DNA of 64,000 bases from Wandonia sp964447015 (GCA_964447015.1 CAYUQU010000007.1:1-64000); one strand, 5' to 3'; positions 52,721 through 61,900 are shown, numbered from the stretch's first letter. The notes: generated by a model from the letters alone, not told the origin. A program made the numbers and translations.

Positions 52721-55018
52721 TCACATAGCGGATGTTGATTTATTTCTGCTATTGAAATAACGAAGAAAGCTTGAGCAATAACTTAAATCGTCAAACTCGT
52801 CAGGGTAATTCTTTTGTAGCTTCTTTAGATATTTATTGTTCGTCTCAAGATAGGTGTAATAATCTGGTTGCTTACCATAAGGAATTTTGTTGTATTCATT
52901 CTCCAAGCGTAAGCGTTCACAACGTGTAGCCATTCTTAAACAAAGGACCTTAAACTCCTTGCTTTTGGCATATTTCATGGCATTCAAATAAAATTCTCTA
53001 GCTAAATAGTTGCCGTGATATTCCTTTTCATCTGGCAAATTGCTTGTATGTTCAACACTTGACCAATAGTAACGACGCATGTACCAAGAGTTTCCGTGTT
53101 GGTTCATGTTGAGGTAACATGTTGCGACTAAAAAACTATAATAGTCACGATCCTTTTCAGCAGGATTATTTGCCTTTTGAATGTATTTAATCAAGTGTTT
53201 GGTTATGTCGGCTTTTGTTAGAGCAATACTATCTCGTCGTTCTATAAAATCTTGGGTGTGCTTAACTTCATAGAATGGGTTTTCATCCAACCACCTTGAC
53301 TTGCGCTTATTTTTATCCATTTTCTCATAATAAACTAACGCTTGGTCTAATTTATTGAGACGTAAATATTTTGTGCCGATTAGATCATAGTAGGTTGATA
53401 GGGTGTCAATATGATTACCAAGAAGCCATGTGTCAAAAGCGGACGTTTTCTTTCGAGTTTTGATTGACTCTACAAATTGGATAGTTTGATCGATAGAATA
53501 AGTGCCATCAATGTAATCGAAATAATCAGCATAATAATCGCTATAGTAGTAATTCTTAACTGGTTTAGGATTTTTGCTTTTCCATTGCACAGAATAATCA
53601 CACTTTGCATAAAGTAAGGCGGCATCTGTTGTGTTGCCAAGGTATTCTAATTCCCTTCCTAATGCGAAGATGAACTTGTGATTTTCTTTTTTGTATTCAG
53701 CTAACAAAAGGGGTTGGATTTCTTCGTGCAAGACTGCCTTTCCCTTTTGTTGATTTGCTGTGAGGGCAAGGGCTTTGGTTCGTTCAAGTTGATTCAATTC
53801 AAATTCTTTCGTGAAAAAGGGCGTTGACTTCTCAATCTCAGCTAAACATTTTGCATAATCTTGGCTTAAAAAGAGTAGGTAGATTCTTGCAGCACGAAAC
53901 AAGTTAGGACTTTTCACTTTCTCCAAATCAACTGATTCTACAAACTGCAAAACCTGTTTTGCATAAAGACGGTCTTTTTTTGATCTGTTCAATACCACGT
54001 TGATATTGTCCTCTACATTATAATTATTTTCAACCGAAGGGCGAAAGTAGGAGTAATAGGGTGTCAAAATCCAGTCTTCCATTTTGTTGATTTCGCGAAG
54101 CAATAAAAAACCGAGTGTGGAATTCGAGGGACTTAAAGCATAAAGCTGTTTGAGGTCGGGAAGGGCTTTATCTAATTTGCGGAGTAATTGTAAGGCGATC
54201 ACATCTGCTGCTTCATCGTCGTTGTGTACAATTCGAAGGACGTCTGCCGTGCTCGCTTTTTTGCTAAGTTCATTCATCGCCTGAAAGCTTTTGTCTGGCA
54301 CATTCGCAATGACTTGACTCATTTGATAGTTTTTCAATGCTGGGTCTTGTTCTCCAAGAGCCTTGAAGTACAAACTCCAATAATATAAAAGATCTTTTTT
54401 GGGCGAATTTTTAAAGTGCTCGTCAAAAAGTGTGTTTGTCTTTTCACTGTCTGCGTTGTAATAAGTCATTCGAATTGCCAAAAAATAAAATCTCGATTTC
54501 AGTTGAGGATTTGAAGTGAGTTCTGCAAAATGAATTGCTTCTTGAATTCGCTGATCTCTGTACGCACCGATGTTGCCGTTATTTTTTTCCCACGGGTCTG
54601 CTAAATAGGAATTGAATAATTCAGAATTTTTAGCAAATATCAAATAGGTAATTGCTTGGTAATCTTTTTGTTGAAAAAGATATCGAATCATTTTATTTTC
54701 GGAGGAAAAAACCCTGTAAAACTTAAGTTTATAGACTGCTTCATAAACTGACTCTTCATCAACAGCTCCGTTGCAGTAGTCAACCCACAATAAACAATTC
54801 GGACAGCCAAGTCCACTCTCGTTTGGTTTATGTTCAAATTCATCGTGGTAGTACTTTGCGGAGTAATTAAATCGACCTAATCCAGGAAATTCAGATTGAT
54901 AATTTGTAAAAAAAGCATACCGCAAATCGTCCCCGAAAGGATAATAACTGCAAGCTCTCAACTCAAGTTGCGCACAGCTAATGACTAAACCGAGCAAAAA
55001 TATCAGACAATTCTTCAT
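52721..55018 (-). CDS. large exported protein with TPR-like helical repeats, unknown function
   Basis: Exported protein of 765 residues. The signal peptide (MKNCLIFLLGLVISCAQLEL) is followed by CSYYPFGDDLRYAFF, which resembles the opening of a family I have seen in Bacteroidota without assigned function. The rest is made of helical repeats, many with an A..Y.K or LALYY pattern as in tetratricopeptide repeats (DQALVYYEKMDKNKRKSRWL, DAALLYAKCDYSVQW). Two Cys lie close together in GLGCPNCLLWVDYC. Its first 41 bases overlap the preceding gene's end. The pair is probably one functional unit. Confidence 0.78.
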   Translation of the reverse strand: MKNCLIFLLGLVISCAQLELRACSYYPFGDDLRYAFFTNYQSEFPGLGRFNYSAKYYHDEFEHKPNESGLGCPNCLLWVDYCNGAVDEESVYEAVYKLKFYRVFSSENKMIRYLFQQKDYQAITYLIFAKNSELFNSYLADPWEKNNGNIGAYRDQRIQEAIHFAELTSNPQLKSRFYFLAIRMTYYNADSEKTNTLFDEHFKNSPKKDLLYYWSLYFKALGEQDPALKNYQMSQVIANVPDKSFQAMNELSKKASTADVLRIVHNDDEAADVIALQLLRKLDKALPDLKQLYALSPSNSTLGFLLLREINKMEDWILTPYYSYFRPSVENNYNVEDNINVVLNRSKKDRLYAKQVLQFVESVDLEKVKSPNLFRAARIYLLFLSQDYAKCLAEIEKSTPFFTKEFELNQLERTKALALTANQQKGKAVLHEEIQPLLLAEYKKENHKFIFALGRELEYLGNTTDAALLYAKCDYSVQWKSKNPKPVKNYYYSDYYADYFDYIDGTYSIDQTIQFVESIKTRKKTSAFDTWLLGNHIDTLSTYYDLIGTKYLRLNKLDQALVYYEKMDKNKRKSRWLDENPFYEVKHTQDFIERRDSIALTKADITKHLIKYIQKANNPAEKDRDYYSFLVATCYLNMNQHGNSWYMRRYYWSSVEHTSNLPDEKEYHGNYLAREFYLNAMKYAKSKEFKVLCLRMATRCERLRLENEYNKIPYGKQPDYYTYLETNNKYLKKLQKNYPDEFDDLSYCSSFLRYFNSRNKSTSAM

Positions 55019-56036
55019 AATTATATCGTTTGAGTTGATTCTCGTCTAAATGAAAAAGTGATACGGTAAACTCTTTTTCAAACACCACATTTTTTTTAAT
55101 GATATCAATTGCTTGGGTCAGTAATTCAGCCTCAATTTGTTCATATTTAACCATGTCTCCCTCCCTAAAATAGACATCTTGAATAACAGTATCCACTAAC
55201 ACTTCATACCATAATGACTCACGCTGAACGAGAATATCGTCGTAATTCATTTTATTGGGATAAATGTAATCGGTGAATTTATTGTTGTTGTACACAAGCA
55301 TCCATGAATAGACTGGCAGTGCCACATCGATTGGCACAGGGTATTTTTTTGCTGGGTACAAATATTTTTCAAGCTCAGTGAGGTCGAGAATGGAGTTTTT
55401 ATTTCGATTGCCTAAAGGACTCATCAAATTGTAGCACATGAGCATGACTCTGTCAACGGGAGGAACACCCATTTTATCTGGGAATTTGTATGGGTATAAA
55501 CGCAAGGTACAACTGATTTTCCTTTTTGAAATTTGCTTCACTTGCTTTAAAAAATAAAAATAATTGTCCTTCGTTGTCGGTGTCCAATCACAATCCATTT
55601 GATATTCTATCGGTGGAGAGACTGTGTGTTTCTCAGTATATTTTTCAATCAAATAGCACACATTTTCTGCCAATTCATCAATCGCCAGCTTATCCATGGA
55701 ATAAAACACATTGTTTTGAATATAGACTGTCGGAATGATTTCCAGTTTGTGGAAGGCAGTGTCGTATTGCCTGATTTCCATATTTTGTTTGGTGATAGGA
55801 ATCGCTCCCAATACCGGATCATTCTCAATTTCAAAGTACTTTAAATAGAGTTTCTCTAATTCACAATTTTGTACGATATCAGCTTTTTCATGATATATGT
55901 AGCTGGAGTACGTTTTCCAGTAATACATCGCCTTATTCACTTTCGCAGGAGTTTTGTTACATGAAAAACCCAGCACCATTAGCACAGCACAAATGGTCAA
56001 TAACCTAAACAACGTTTTTGTATTGAAAAATAGCAT
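54978..56036 (-). CDS. lipoprotein with TIM-barrel glycosidase-like pattern (DUF3142-like)
   Basis: Predicted lipoprotein of 352 residues; lipobox GFSC. The middle (about 140-250) shows alternating strands with VSPPIEYQMDCDWTPTTKDNYFYFLKQVK, KISCTLRLYPYKFPDKMGVPPVDRVMLMCYNL and VPIDVALPVYSWMLVY. The sequence order (strand ending DCDWT, then VDRVMLMCYN, then ALPVYSW) is that of TIM-barrel glycoside hydrolases. I would compare it with DUF3142. The catalytic pair is not certain. It overlaps the following gene by 41 bases on the same strand. Confidence 0.75.
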   Translation of the reverse strand: MLFFNTKTLFRLLTICAVLMVLGFSCNKTPAKVNKAMYYWKTYSSYIYHEKADIVQNCELEKLYLKYFEIENDPVLGAIPITKQNMEIRQYDTAFHKLEIIPTVYIQNNVFYSMDKLAIDELAENVCYLIEKYTEKHTVSPPIEYQMDCDWTPTTKDNYFYFLKQVKQISKRKISCTLRLYPYKFPDKMGVPPVDRVMLMCYNLMSPLGNRNKNSILDLTELEKYLYPAKKYPVPIDVALPVYSWMLVYNNNKFTDYIYPNKMNYDDILVQRESLWYEVLVDTVIQDVYFREGDMVKYEQIEAELLTQAIDIIKKNVVFEKEFTVSLFHLDENQLKRYNYEELSDIFARFSH

Positions 56037-56205
56037 AAATAAGAGCAGATGAATTTCTTTTTTAAAGGTACATTTTATAGTTGGAAAATGAAAGTAAGTG
56101 GTAGGTCATATTTTTTATTGAATATTCTTATTTGATATAGAGAAATAACCTCAAGAAATTTTTAATTTTTCACTACCTTTCACCAAATCAAAGCAATATT
56201 TAACC

Positions 56206-56213
56206 TAATTTCG
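56206..56213 (+). promoter_or_regulatory. candidate -7 box (TAATTTCG)
   Basis: TAATTTCG lies 26 bases before ATG 56239. It matches TAnnTTTG at seven of eight positions and is identical to the octamer before pheS. No -33 TTG is at the expected distance. Confidence 0.3.
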
Positions 56214-56238
56214 AGTTTTTCTCTCATTCCCGATTTAT

Positions 56239-56925
56239 ATGAAAAGAGCCTACATCACATTTCTATTGCTCAGCTGTTGGGTTTTACAAATTGAAGCCCA
56301 GCAACGAATTGCATTGGATGTAAGTTACCGTAATACTAGACTAAGTTATTCATCTACATATCACCATGTGGTCAAAAGCAATTGGCTACTTTCTGCAGGG
56401 GTTTTTGGAGGGAGAAAAGGGTCTGTGTATATTGTCAATTCTATAGATGAAATCAATTCAGAGAATCCTCCGCAGTCTCCTTGGGCTAAAGCGAATCAAC
56501 CCGTAATTACAGATAGTGGGCGGTATGAACTTCTAGATTATGTTGTCGAATCAAAGTCTTTTGGTGTACATTTTGGCGTGGGATATTTTCATTCTTTCGG
56601 TATAATCCACGGAATAAGAGGACACATTTTTTCTCAATTTGGTTATGGGTACAATAAAATTTTAGCGCATCATTATTCTGCTGAACTTCAGAGGGGTACA
56701 GCGCAGAGGTTTCAAGAAAATCACTTCATAGCAGCAATCACCCCTGAAATATACCACACCATTAATCTAAGAAGCAGATTCACTTTGTATTATGGATTTA
56801 AATTCCCCTATTATTTCACAATTGACAAGCAAAATTTCAACCCGCAAAACAAAAAAGACCCATTTTATCGTTGGGGACCTGAACTGACTTTGGGGCTTAC
56901 TGTGTTGGTTGGGAAATGTGATTAG
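56239..56925 (+). CDS. exported protein, possibly outer-membrane beta-barrel
   Basis: Exported protein of 228 residues; signal peptide ends IEA before Gln-Gln. The mature part alternates aromatic and polar residues (LDVSYRNTRLSYSSTYHHVVKSNWLLSAGVFGG, FGVHFGVGYFHSFG, RFTLYYGFKFPYYFTID) and ends in WGPELTLGLTVLVGKCD, so a small outer-membrane barrel is plausible, although the C-terminal aromatic is absent. It stands alone, followed by an inverted repeat at 57040. Confidence 0.7.
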   Translation: MKRAYITFLLLSCWVLQIEAQQRIALDVSYRNTRLSYSSTYHHVVKSNWLLSAGVFGGRKGSVYIVNSIDEINSENPPQSPWAKANQPVITDSGRYELLDYVVESKSFGVHFGVGYFHSFGIIHGIRGHIFSQFGYGYNKILAHHYSAELQRGTAQRFQENHFIAAITPEIYHTINLRSRFTLYYGFKFPYYFTIDKQNFNPQNKKDPFYRWGPELTLGLTVLVGKCD

Positions 56926-57039
56926 GTTTTTTAGGACAAAAAAACACGCCAAAACTAACTTCTTCGTGACTTCTGTGTGGCGGATCATTATCAGCCACTA
57001 CGAGTTTTTGGGGAATTGTGTCTACTGTCTAATCGCCTG

Positions 57040-57060
57040 TCCCGATATTGTCGGGATCTT
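57040..57060 (+). terminator. inverted repeat TCCCGA-N5-TCGGGA followed by T-rich tract
   Basis: TCCCGA (57040-57045) and TCGGGA (57051-57056) form a 6-bp stem around TATTG, followed by TCTTTTG. It can be a weak terminator for the exported-protein gene. Similar CCCGA..TCGGG palindromes are, from memory, common dispersed repeats in flavobacterial genomes. Confidence 0.5.
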
Positions 57061-57100
57061 TTGTCTCACCTTTGTCTCAAAATAAACCCCAAAAAAAACC

Positions 57101-57108
57101 TATCTTTG
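57101..57108 (+). promoter_or_regulatory. candidate -7 box for leuS (TATCTTTG)
   Basis: TATCTTTG is an exact TAnnTTTG match 38 bases before ATG 57147. TTTG at 57071-57074 is 26 bases upstream, longer than the usual spacing. Confidence 0.4.
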
Positions 57109-57146
57109 CCCTCATCATTTTTCACGAAAAAAACACGGCGTAATCG

Positions 57147-60056
57147 ATGGAATACAATTTCAAGCAAATCGAAGCAGACTGGCGCAAGTATTGGGCCGAA
57201 AACAAGACGTTTAAAGCGGAAGACAATTCGGAAAAACCGAAATATTATGTCTTAGATATGTTCCCTTATCCATCAGGAGCAGGGCTGCATGTAGGTCACC
57301 CGTTAGGTTATATTGCTTCGGACATCTATGCGCGCTACAAACGCCATAGCGGTTTCAACGTGTTGCACCCGATGGGGTACGATTCGTTCGGTTTGCCGGC
57401 AGAACAGTACGCGATTCAGACAGGTCAACATCCTGCGATTACGACGGAAGAAAATGTGACACGCTATCGCCAGCAATTGGATCTAATCGGTTTTTCATTC
57501 GATTGGGATAGAGAGGTGCGCACGTCAAACCCAGATTATTACAAATGGACCCAGTGGATTTTTAAACAATTATTCGACTGTTGGTACAATAAAGATACAG
57601 ACAAAGCCGAGCGGATTTCGACATTGGTTGAACGCTTTGGAAAAGAAGGAAATGGTTCAGTAAACGCAGTAGACGATTGTGAAATCACTTTTTCTGCTTC
57701 AGAATGGAACGCTTTTTCGGAAGCTCGCCAACGTGAATTGCTGATGCACTATCGCCTTACGTATTTAGCGGACTCGTGGGTAAACTGGTGTCCCGCTCTT
57801 GGAACAGTTTTAGCTAATGATGAGGTGGTAAACGGCGTTTCCGAACGTGGAGGTCACCCTGTCGAGCAAAAACTCATGCGCCAATGGTCTATGCGTATCA
57901 AAGCGTATGCAGAACGTCTGCTAAAAGGTCTCGAAGAGATCGATTGGTCGGATTCGATTAAAGAACAACAACGGAATTGGATAGGGAAATCGGTAGGGTG
58001 CTCAGTGAAATTTCAAATTTCAAATCTCGAATCTTCAATAGAAGTATTCACCACTCGACCTGACACGATTTTCGGTGTAAACTTTATGGTTCTTGCACCG
58101 GAACATCCATTGGTAAATGAAATAACAACGGACGAATTCAAATTAGAAGTCGAAGCATACAAAAAAGCAGCGTCTTTAAAAACAGAGCGCGACCGTCAAT
58201 CGGATGTGAAAAATATTTCAGGACAGTTTACAGGAGCGTATGCGGAGCATCCGTTTACAGGTGAGAAAGTCGCTATTTGGATAGGAGATTATGTGCTTGC
58301 TTCGTACGGAACGGGTGCGGTAATGGCAGTTCCATGCGGTGATCAACGCGATTGGGATTTTGCGACGCATTTCAACATTCCGATTATAAATATTTTCAAA
58401 GACATTGATATTTCAGAAGCGGCTTATACCGAAAAAGAAGGTGTAATTGCCAACTCGGACTTCTTAACGGGGTTAGAGGTGAAAAAAGCAATGGCGAAAG
58501 CGATAGAAGAAATTGAAATACGCCAAATCGGTAAAGGAAAAACCAATTACCGACTTCGCGATGCGGTTTTCTCTCGTCAGCGTTTTTGGGGAGAACCTTT
58601 CCCGGTATTCTACCAAAACGATACGCCCTACATGGTAGACGACGCGAAATTGCCTGTTGAATTGCCAAATGTAGATGCGTATTTACCAACTGAAGATGGC
58701 GAACCACCTCTTGCGCGTGCTAAACGCGAAGACTGGAACGTTTTTGAAGGCGACCGTATGGAATTCAACACCATGCCAGGTTGGGCAGGATCGAGCTGGT
58801 ACTTTTTGCGCTACATGGATCCGAAAAACGACGGTGAATTTGTAGCCAAATCCAAAGCAGATTATTGGCAAAATGTCGATTTGTACATCGGTGGTTCAGA
58901 ACACGCTACGGGGCACTTGCTCTACGCGCGATTTTGGACGAAATTCCTATACGACATGGGCTACATTTCCTTTGATGAACCGTTTAAGAAATTGATTAAT
59001 CAGGGAATGATTTTGGGGAGGAGTAGTTTTAAATATAGAGTTCATCATGGAATTTTGACATCTAAATCAACTGGACAGCAAATCAAAAAAAATCCTCCTA
59101 TTGTCTATGTTTCTTTTGACCTTCTAGAACAGTTCTCTGAACAAGAGTATTTAGATATTTTGTCAAAAATAAATCCTGATTACACATCAATTCCCTTTGA
59201 GAAATTCGAAAAAAGTGAAATAACATATATACCTTATCATGTTGATATTAAATTCGTTGATAATGATTTTTTGAACATAGATAGATATCAAACAGAATGG
59301 AGTTTTCGTAATATGAATCCATTCTTTGTTAAAAACAAAAATGATCAGTTTCTCTGCGGAAGCGAAGTAGAAAAAATGTCCAAATCGAAATTCAACGTGC
59401 AAACGCCAGACGAGTTAGTCGAGAAATTCGGCGCAGACACCTTGCGTATGTACGAGATGTTCTTAGGTCCGTTGGAGCAGGCAAAACCGTGGGATACGAA
59501 AGGGATTAATGGCGTGCACAACTTCTTGCGCAAACTGTGGCGTTTGTTCCACAACGAGCAAGGCGAATGGGTAGTGACAGAAGGTCAAGCCGAAGCTGCA
59601 TCGATGAAGACCTTGCACAAAACCATCAAGAAAATCACCGAAGATTTGGAGCGTTATTCGTTTAACACACCTGTTTCGGCATTTATGATAGCCGTAAACG
59701 AGTTGTCGGAGCAAAAATGCAACAACAAAGCAGTGTTGGGCGATTTATTAATCTTGTTATCGCCTTTCGCACCGCATATTTCGGAAGAATTGTGGCGTAA
59801 ATTGGGACATAGAGAGTCGATTGCTTATGCAAATTGGCCAAAGTTCAACGAGGAGTTTTTAGTTGAAAATTCGTTCGAATATCCAGTGTCGTTTAACGGT
59901 AAAATGCGCTTCAAGATTGCTTTGCCAACCAATATGAGCAAAGAAGATGTGGAGAAAGCCGTGTTGGAATACGAGCAATCCCACAAATATTTGGAAGGCA
60001 ACGTACCGAAGAAAATTATTGTGGTGCCGAATAGGATTGTGAATATTGTGGTTTAA
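57147..60056 (+). CDS. leuS: leucyl-tRNA synthetase
   Basis: Charges tRNA-Leu; 969 residues. The class I HIGH motif is His48-Val-Gly-His51 in LHVGHPLGY, and the KMSKS motif is at 743-747. The editing domain (about 225-430, with FTTRPDTIFGVNFMVLAPEH) is present. The region 59000-59360, just before KMSKS and corresponding to the LeuRS-specific insertion, is much richer in A and T than the rest of the gene. The protein is slightly longer than usual. The 3' end is partly duplicated downstream at 60138. Function is not in doubt. Confidence 0.97.
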   Translation: MEYNFKQIEADWRKYWAENKTFKAEDNSEKPKYYVLDMFPYPSGAGLHVGHPLGYIASDIYARYKRHSGFNVLHPMGYDSFGLPAEQYAIQTGQHPAITTEENVTRYRQQLDLIGFSFDWDREVRTSNPDYYKWTQWIFKQLFDCWYNKDTDKAERISTLVERFGKEGNGSVNAVDDCEITFSASEWNAFSEARQRELLMHYRLTYLADSWVNWCPALGTVLANDEVVNGVSERGGHPVEQKLMRQWSMRIKAYAERLLKGLEEIDWSDSIKEQQRNWIGKSVGCSVKFQISNLESSIEVFTTRPDTIFGVNFMVLAPEHPLVNEITTDEFKLEVEAYKKAASLKTERDRQSDVKNISGQFTGAYAEHPFTGEKVAIWIGDYVLASYGTGAVMAVPCGDQRDWDFATHFNIPIINIFKDIDISEAAYTEKEGVIANSDFLTGLEVKKAMAKAIEEIEIRQIGKGKTNYRLRDAVFSRQRFWGEPFPVFYQNDTPYMVDDAKLPVELPNVDAYLPTEDGEPPLARAKREDWNVFEGDRMEFNTMPGWAGSSWYFLRYMDPKNDGEFVAKSKADYWQNVDLYIGGSEHATGHLLYARFWTKFLYDMGYISFDEPFKKLINQGMILGRSSFKYRVHHGILTSKSTGQQIKKNPPIVYVSFDLLEQFSEQEYLDILSKINPDYTSIPFEKFEKSEITYIPYHVDIKFVDNDFLNIDRYQTEWSFRNMNPFFVKNKNDQFLCGSEVEKMSKSKFNVQTPDELVEKFGADTLRMYEMFLGPLEQAKPWDTKGINGVHNFLRKLWRLFHNEQGEWVVTEGQAEAASMKTLHKTIKKITEDLERYSFNTPVSAFMIAVNELSEQKCNNKAVLGDLLILLSPFAPHISEELWRKLGHRESIAYANWPKFNEEFLVENSFEYPVSFNGKMRFKIALPTNMSKEDVEKAVLEYEQSHKYLEGNVPKKIIVVPNRIVNIVV
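58990..59360 (+). other. AT-rich patch within leuS
   Basis: Between LINQGMILGR and the KMSKS motif, the leuS codons switch from mixed GC-ending usage (CGC, GCG, GAC) to AT-ending usage (AAA, ATA, TTT, GAT). Reading frame and protein are unbroken. The patch covers roughly residues 615-738. Confidence 0.7.
60008..60042 (+). repeat. 35-bp direct repeat, copy 1 (inside leuS 3' end)
   Basis: Last codons of leuS; GAAGAAAATTATTGTGGTGC begins a 35-base stretch that recurs exactly 130 bases further on at 60138-60172. Confidence 0.97.
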
Positions 60057-60137
60057 ACAAAAGAAACATATATTTTGAACCATTAAGATTCTGTGTTGAT
60101 TTCCAAATTATTTTCTTAAATTATTTCTCTATACGCT

Positions 60138-60172
60138 GAAGAAAATTATTGTGGTGCCGAATAGGATTGTGA
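60138..60172 (+). repeat. 35-bp direct repeat, copy 2 (leuS remnant downstream)
   Basis: Exact copy of leuS bases 60008-60042 in non-coding sequence, 130 bases downstream. The bases on either side are unrelated to leuS. It looks like a leftover of a duplication or recombination event. Confidence 0.97.
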
Positions 60173-60198
60173 TATAGAAATTAAAAAACCTCGGCTTA

Positions 60199-60228
60199 TT
60201 GTTACAAAGAATAAAGTCGTTATATTCA
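60199..60228 (+). promoter_or_regulatory. candidate promoter TTG-N19-TATATTCA
   Basis: TTG at 60199-60201 and TATATTCA at 60221-60228 are 19 bases apart, the typical Bacteroidota spacing; the -7 box is two bases off TAnnTTTG. Predicted transcription would start near 60235, before ATG 60253. Confidence 0.4.
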
Positions 60229-60252
60229 CGATTAGGAATCCGTGACAAGAAA

Positions 60253-60723
60253 ATGAAAATCAATATATTAACAATACTTCTTTTCTATTCAATAGCTTCC
60301 CATTCACAATATATAAAGGAAGGTAGTATAGATCGTTCACAGTTGGACATTACCGTTATTGATATTTTACAAAACAAAGGGATAGATACTTTTACAGTAC
60401 ATATTTCTTCTATTTACGGCGATAAAACTTTTGAGATTACAGGAAAGAATCATCAGTATTTTTATTTGGATTCAAATGCTCATTACAAAGTAACAATTAT
60501 AGTTTCAGGTTTTAAACAAAAGTATTATGAATGGGAATACAATGAAAAGAAACGTAATTTCAAAATGCTTAAGATTCATTGTTACCCCGATCATTTTACA
60601 GAAAAACAAAGGTCTAGAGTATGGAAGAAATACCTAAAAACACGTAAAAAAGAGAATAAAGGTAAACCTAAAACAATTGGCAAAGGAGGGCTCTATTGGG
60701 AGCATGAAGAATATGTTTATTGA
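60253..60723 (+). CDS. small exported protein, unknown function
   Basis: Exported protein of 156 residues. The frame is open from 60199, but ATG 60253 begins a clean signal peptide (MKINILTILLFYSIASHS before Gln). The mature part has one beta-rich stretch (LDITVIDILQNKGIDTFTVHI...FEITGKNHQYFYLDSNAHYKVTIIVSGF), like a small carboxypeptidase-regulatory-type domain, and then a very basic tail (RVWKKYLKTRKKENKGKPK). It is AT-rich, lies directly after the duplicated leuS remnant and has no recognised function. Confidence 0.7.
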   Translation: MKINILTILLFYSIASHSQYIKEGSIDRSQLDITVIDILQNKGIDTFTVHISSIYGDKTFEITGKNHQYFYLDSNAHYKVTIIVSGFKQKYYEWEYNEKKRNFKMLKIHCYPDHFTEKQRSRVWKKYLKTRKKENKGKPKTIGKGGLYWEHEEYVY

Positions 60724-60757
60724 TTCAGGAAATAATAACAATTTCTATTTTTCAGAA

Positions 60758-61900
60758 TTAAATTTTCAGCTTTGTCACCCGATAAGCAAAAAATTTGTCG
60801 ACCATCTTAATAGCTACACTTGATGGCATGGCTTTGAAGGCGAAGTTTCTTAGTTTTCCTAGAAGTGGATTTGAAATTTGTCCCATTTTCCCGATTTTCA
60901 GGCTATCCTTTACAATCATTTTTGCTCTGGGGTAATGTAAATCTTCGTAGCGCTGAAAAGCTTGCGGAGTTATTCCATAATTGTTTAACGCAGTAGCTAG
61001 AATATACGCACCTTCCATTGCCATACAGCCCCCTTGTCCTAAGTTGGGTGTGGTTGGATGTGCGGCATCACCGAGTAGAGTTGCGTTTCCTTTTGTCCAG
61101 CCTTTTACCGGAACTCTATCGCACAAGCTATTTTTGAGAATGACCTCAGTGTGTTGAATTAAGTCCGCAATAGGCTCGTGCCATTCTCCAAAAAGGCGGA
61201 GCAATTTTTCCTTGGTATTTTCTGGTTCGTCGCTTTGAAGAAAGTCTTCGTTGCAGGCAGCCCACCAACCGTAATATCCATCTTTAATGGGAACGATTCC
61301 CACACGTTTTCCAAGTCCAAACGTTTCACTTCCATACCCTTCCGCAAAATTGGATTTCACTACTCCTCGCCAAATATTGTATCCTCTAAAAATCGGTTCT
61401 CCATCGTTGATGATATGCTTTCGGACTATAGAATGGATTCCATCAGCGCCAATGACCGCGTCGAAGGTTTTTTTCTCCCCATTTTCGAAAGTCAATTCTA
61501 CAGTATTGTTTGCTAAATGCTCCAAACTTTGTAGAGCGTAGTCATTATAAAGTGTTGCGGGAATATTTTCCAGTAAAATTTGGTGCAAATCTGCTCGGTG
61601 CATGCAGACAGTTGGGTATTCATATTTGGGCTCAGATTTACTAAGAATAGTCCCCTTATTGGTTTTTAAATAAATTCGTTTCAACACTCCACCCGCAGAA
61701 GTAATGCTATCCAAAAGACCCAAATGATCCATTACGCATAATGCATTTGGAAAAACACTAATTGCTGCTCCAACTTCACCAAACGCAGCATTCTTTTCAA
61801 AAATATGACAATCAAATTTTTCAGAATCAAGACAACGCGCAAAAGTTAAACCTGCGATACCACCGCCAATTATTGCAATTTGTTTTCTTTCATTTTCCAT
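60758..61900 (-). CDS. FAD-dependent monooxygenase (PHBH-type)
   Basis: Flavin monooxygenase of 380 residues from the ATG at 61900, two codons inside the open frame. Motifs: IAIIGGGIAGLTFARCL for FAD binding, the DG segment in VIGADGIHSIVRKHI, and GNATLLGDAAHPTTPNLGQGGCMAMEGAYIL for the second FAD contact. Relatives hydroxylate aromatic or polycyclic compounds, including drugs such as tetracyclines (TetX group); the substrate here is unknown. It is divergent from a TetR-type regulator with two palindromes between, so it is very likely induced by a ligand of that regulator. Confidence 0.92.
   Translation of the reverse strand: MENERKQIAIIGGGIAGLTFARCLDSEKFDCHIFEKNAAFGEVGAAISVFPNALCVMDHLGLLDSITSAGGVLKRIYLKTNKGTILSKSEPKYEYPTVCMHRADLHQILLENIPATLYNDYALQSLEHLANNTVELTFENGEKKTFDAVIGADGIHSIVRKHIINDGEPIFRGYNIWRGVVKSNFAEGYGSETFGLGKRVGIVPIKDGYYGWWAACNEDFLQSDEPENTKEKLLRLFGEWHEPIADLIQHTEVILKNSLCDRVPVKGWTKGNATLLGDAAHPTTPNLGQGGCMAMEGAYILATALNNYGITPQAFQRYEDLHYPRAKMIVKDSLKIGKMGQISNPLLGKLRNFAFKAMPSSVAIKMVDKFFAYRVTKLKI

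Noticed and set aside
60008..60172. 35-bp direct repeats as phage or island attachment sites, or a two-unit CRISPR
   Set aside because: Only 95 bases lie between the copies, with no integrase or cas gene; copy 1 is simply coding sequence of leuS.
60758..61900. Tetracycline-inactivating TetX resistance gene
   Set aside because: It belongs to the same broad flavin monooxygenase group, but nothing in the sequence fixes the substrate, and it is not on a mobile element.
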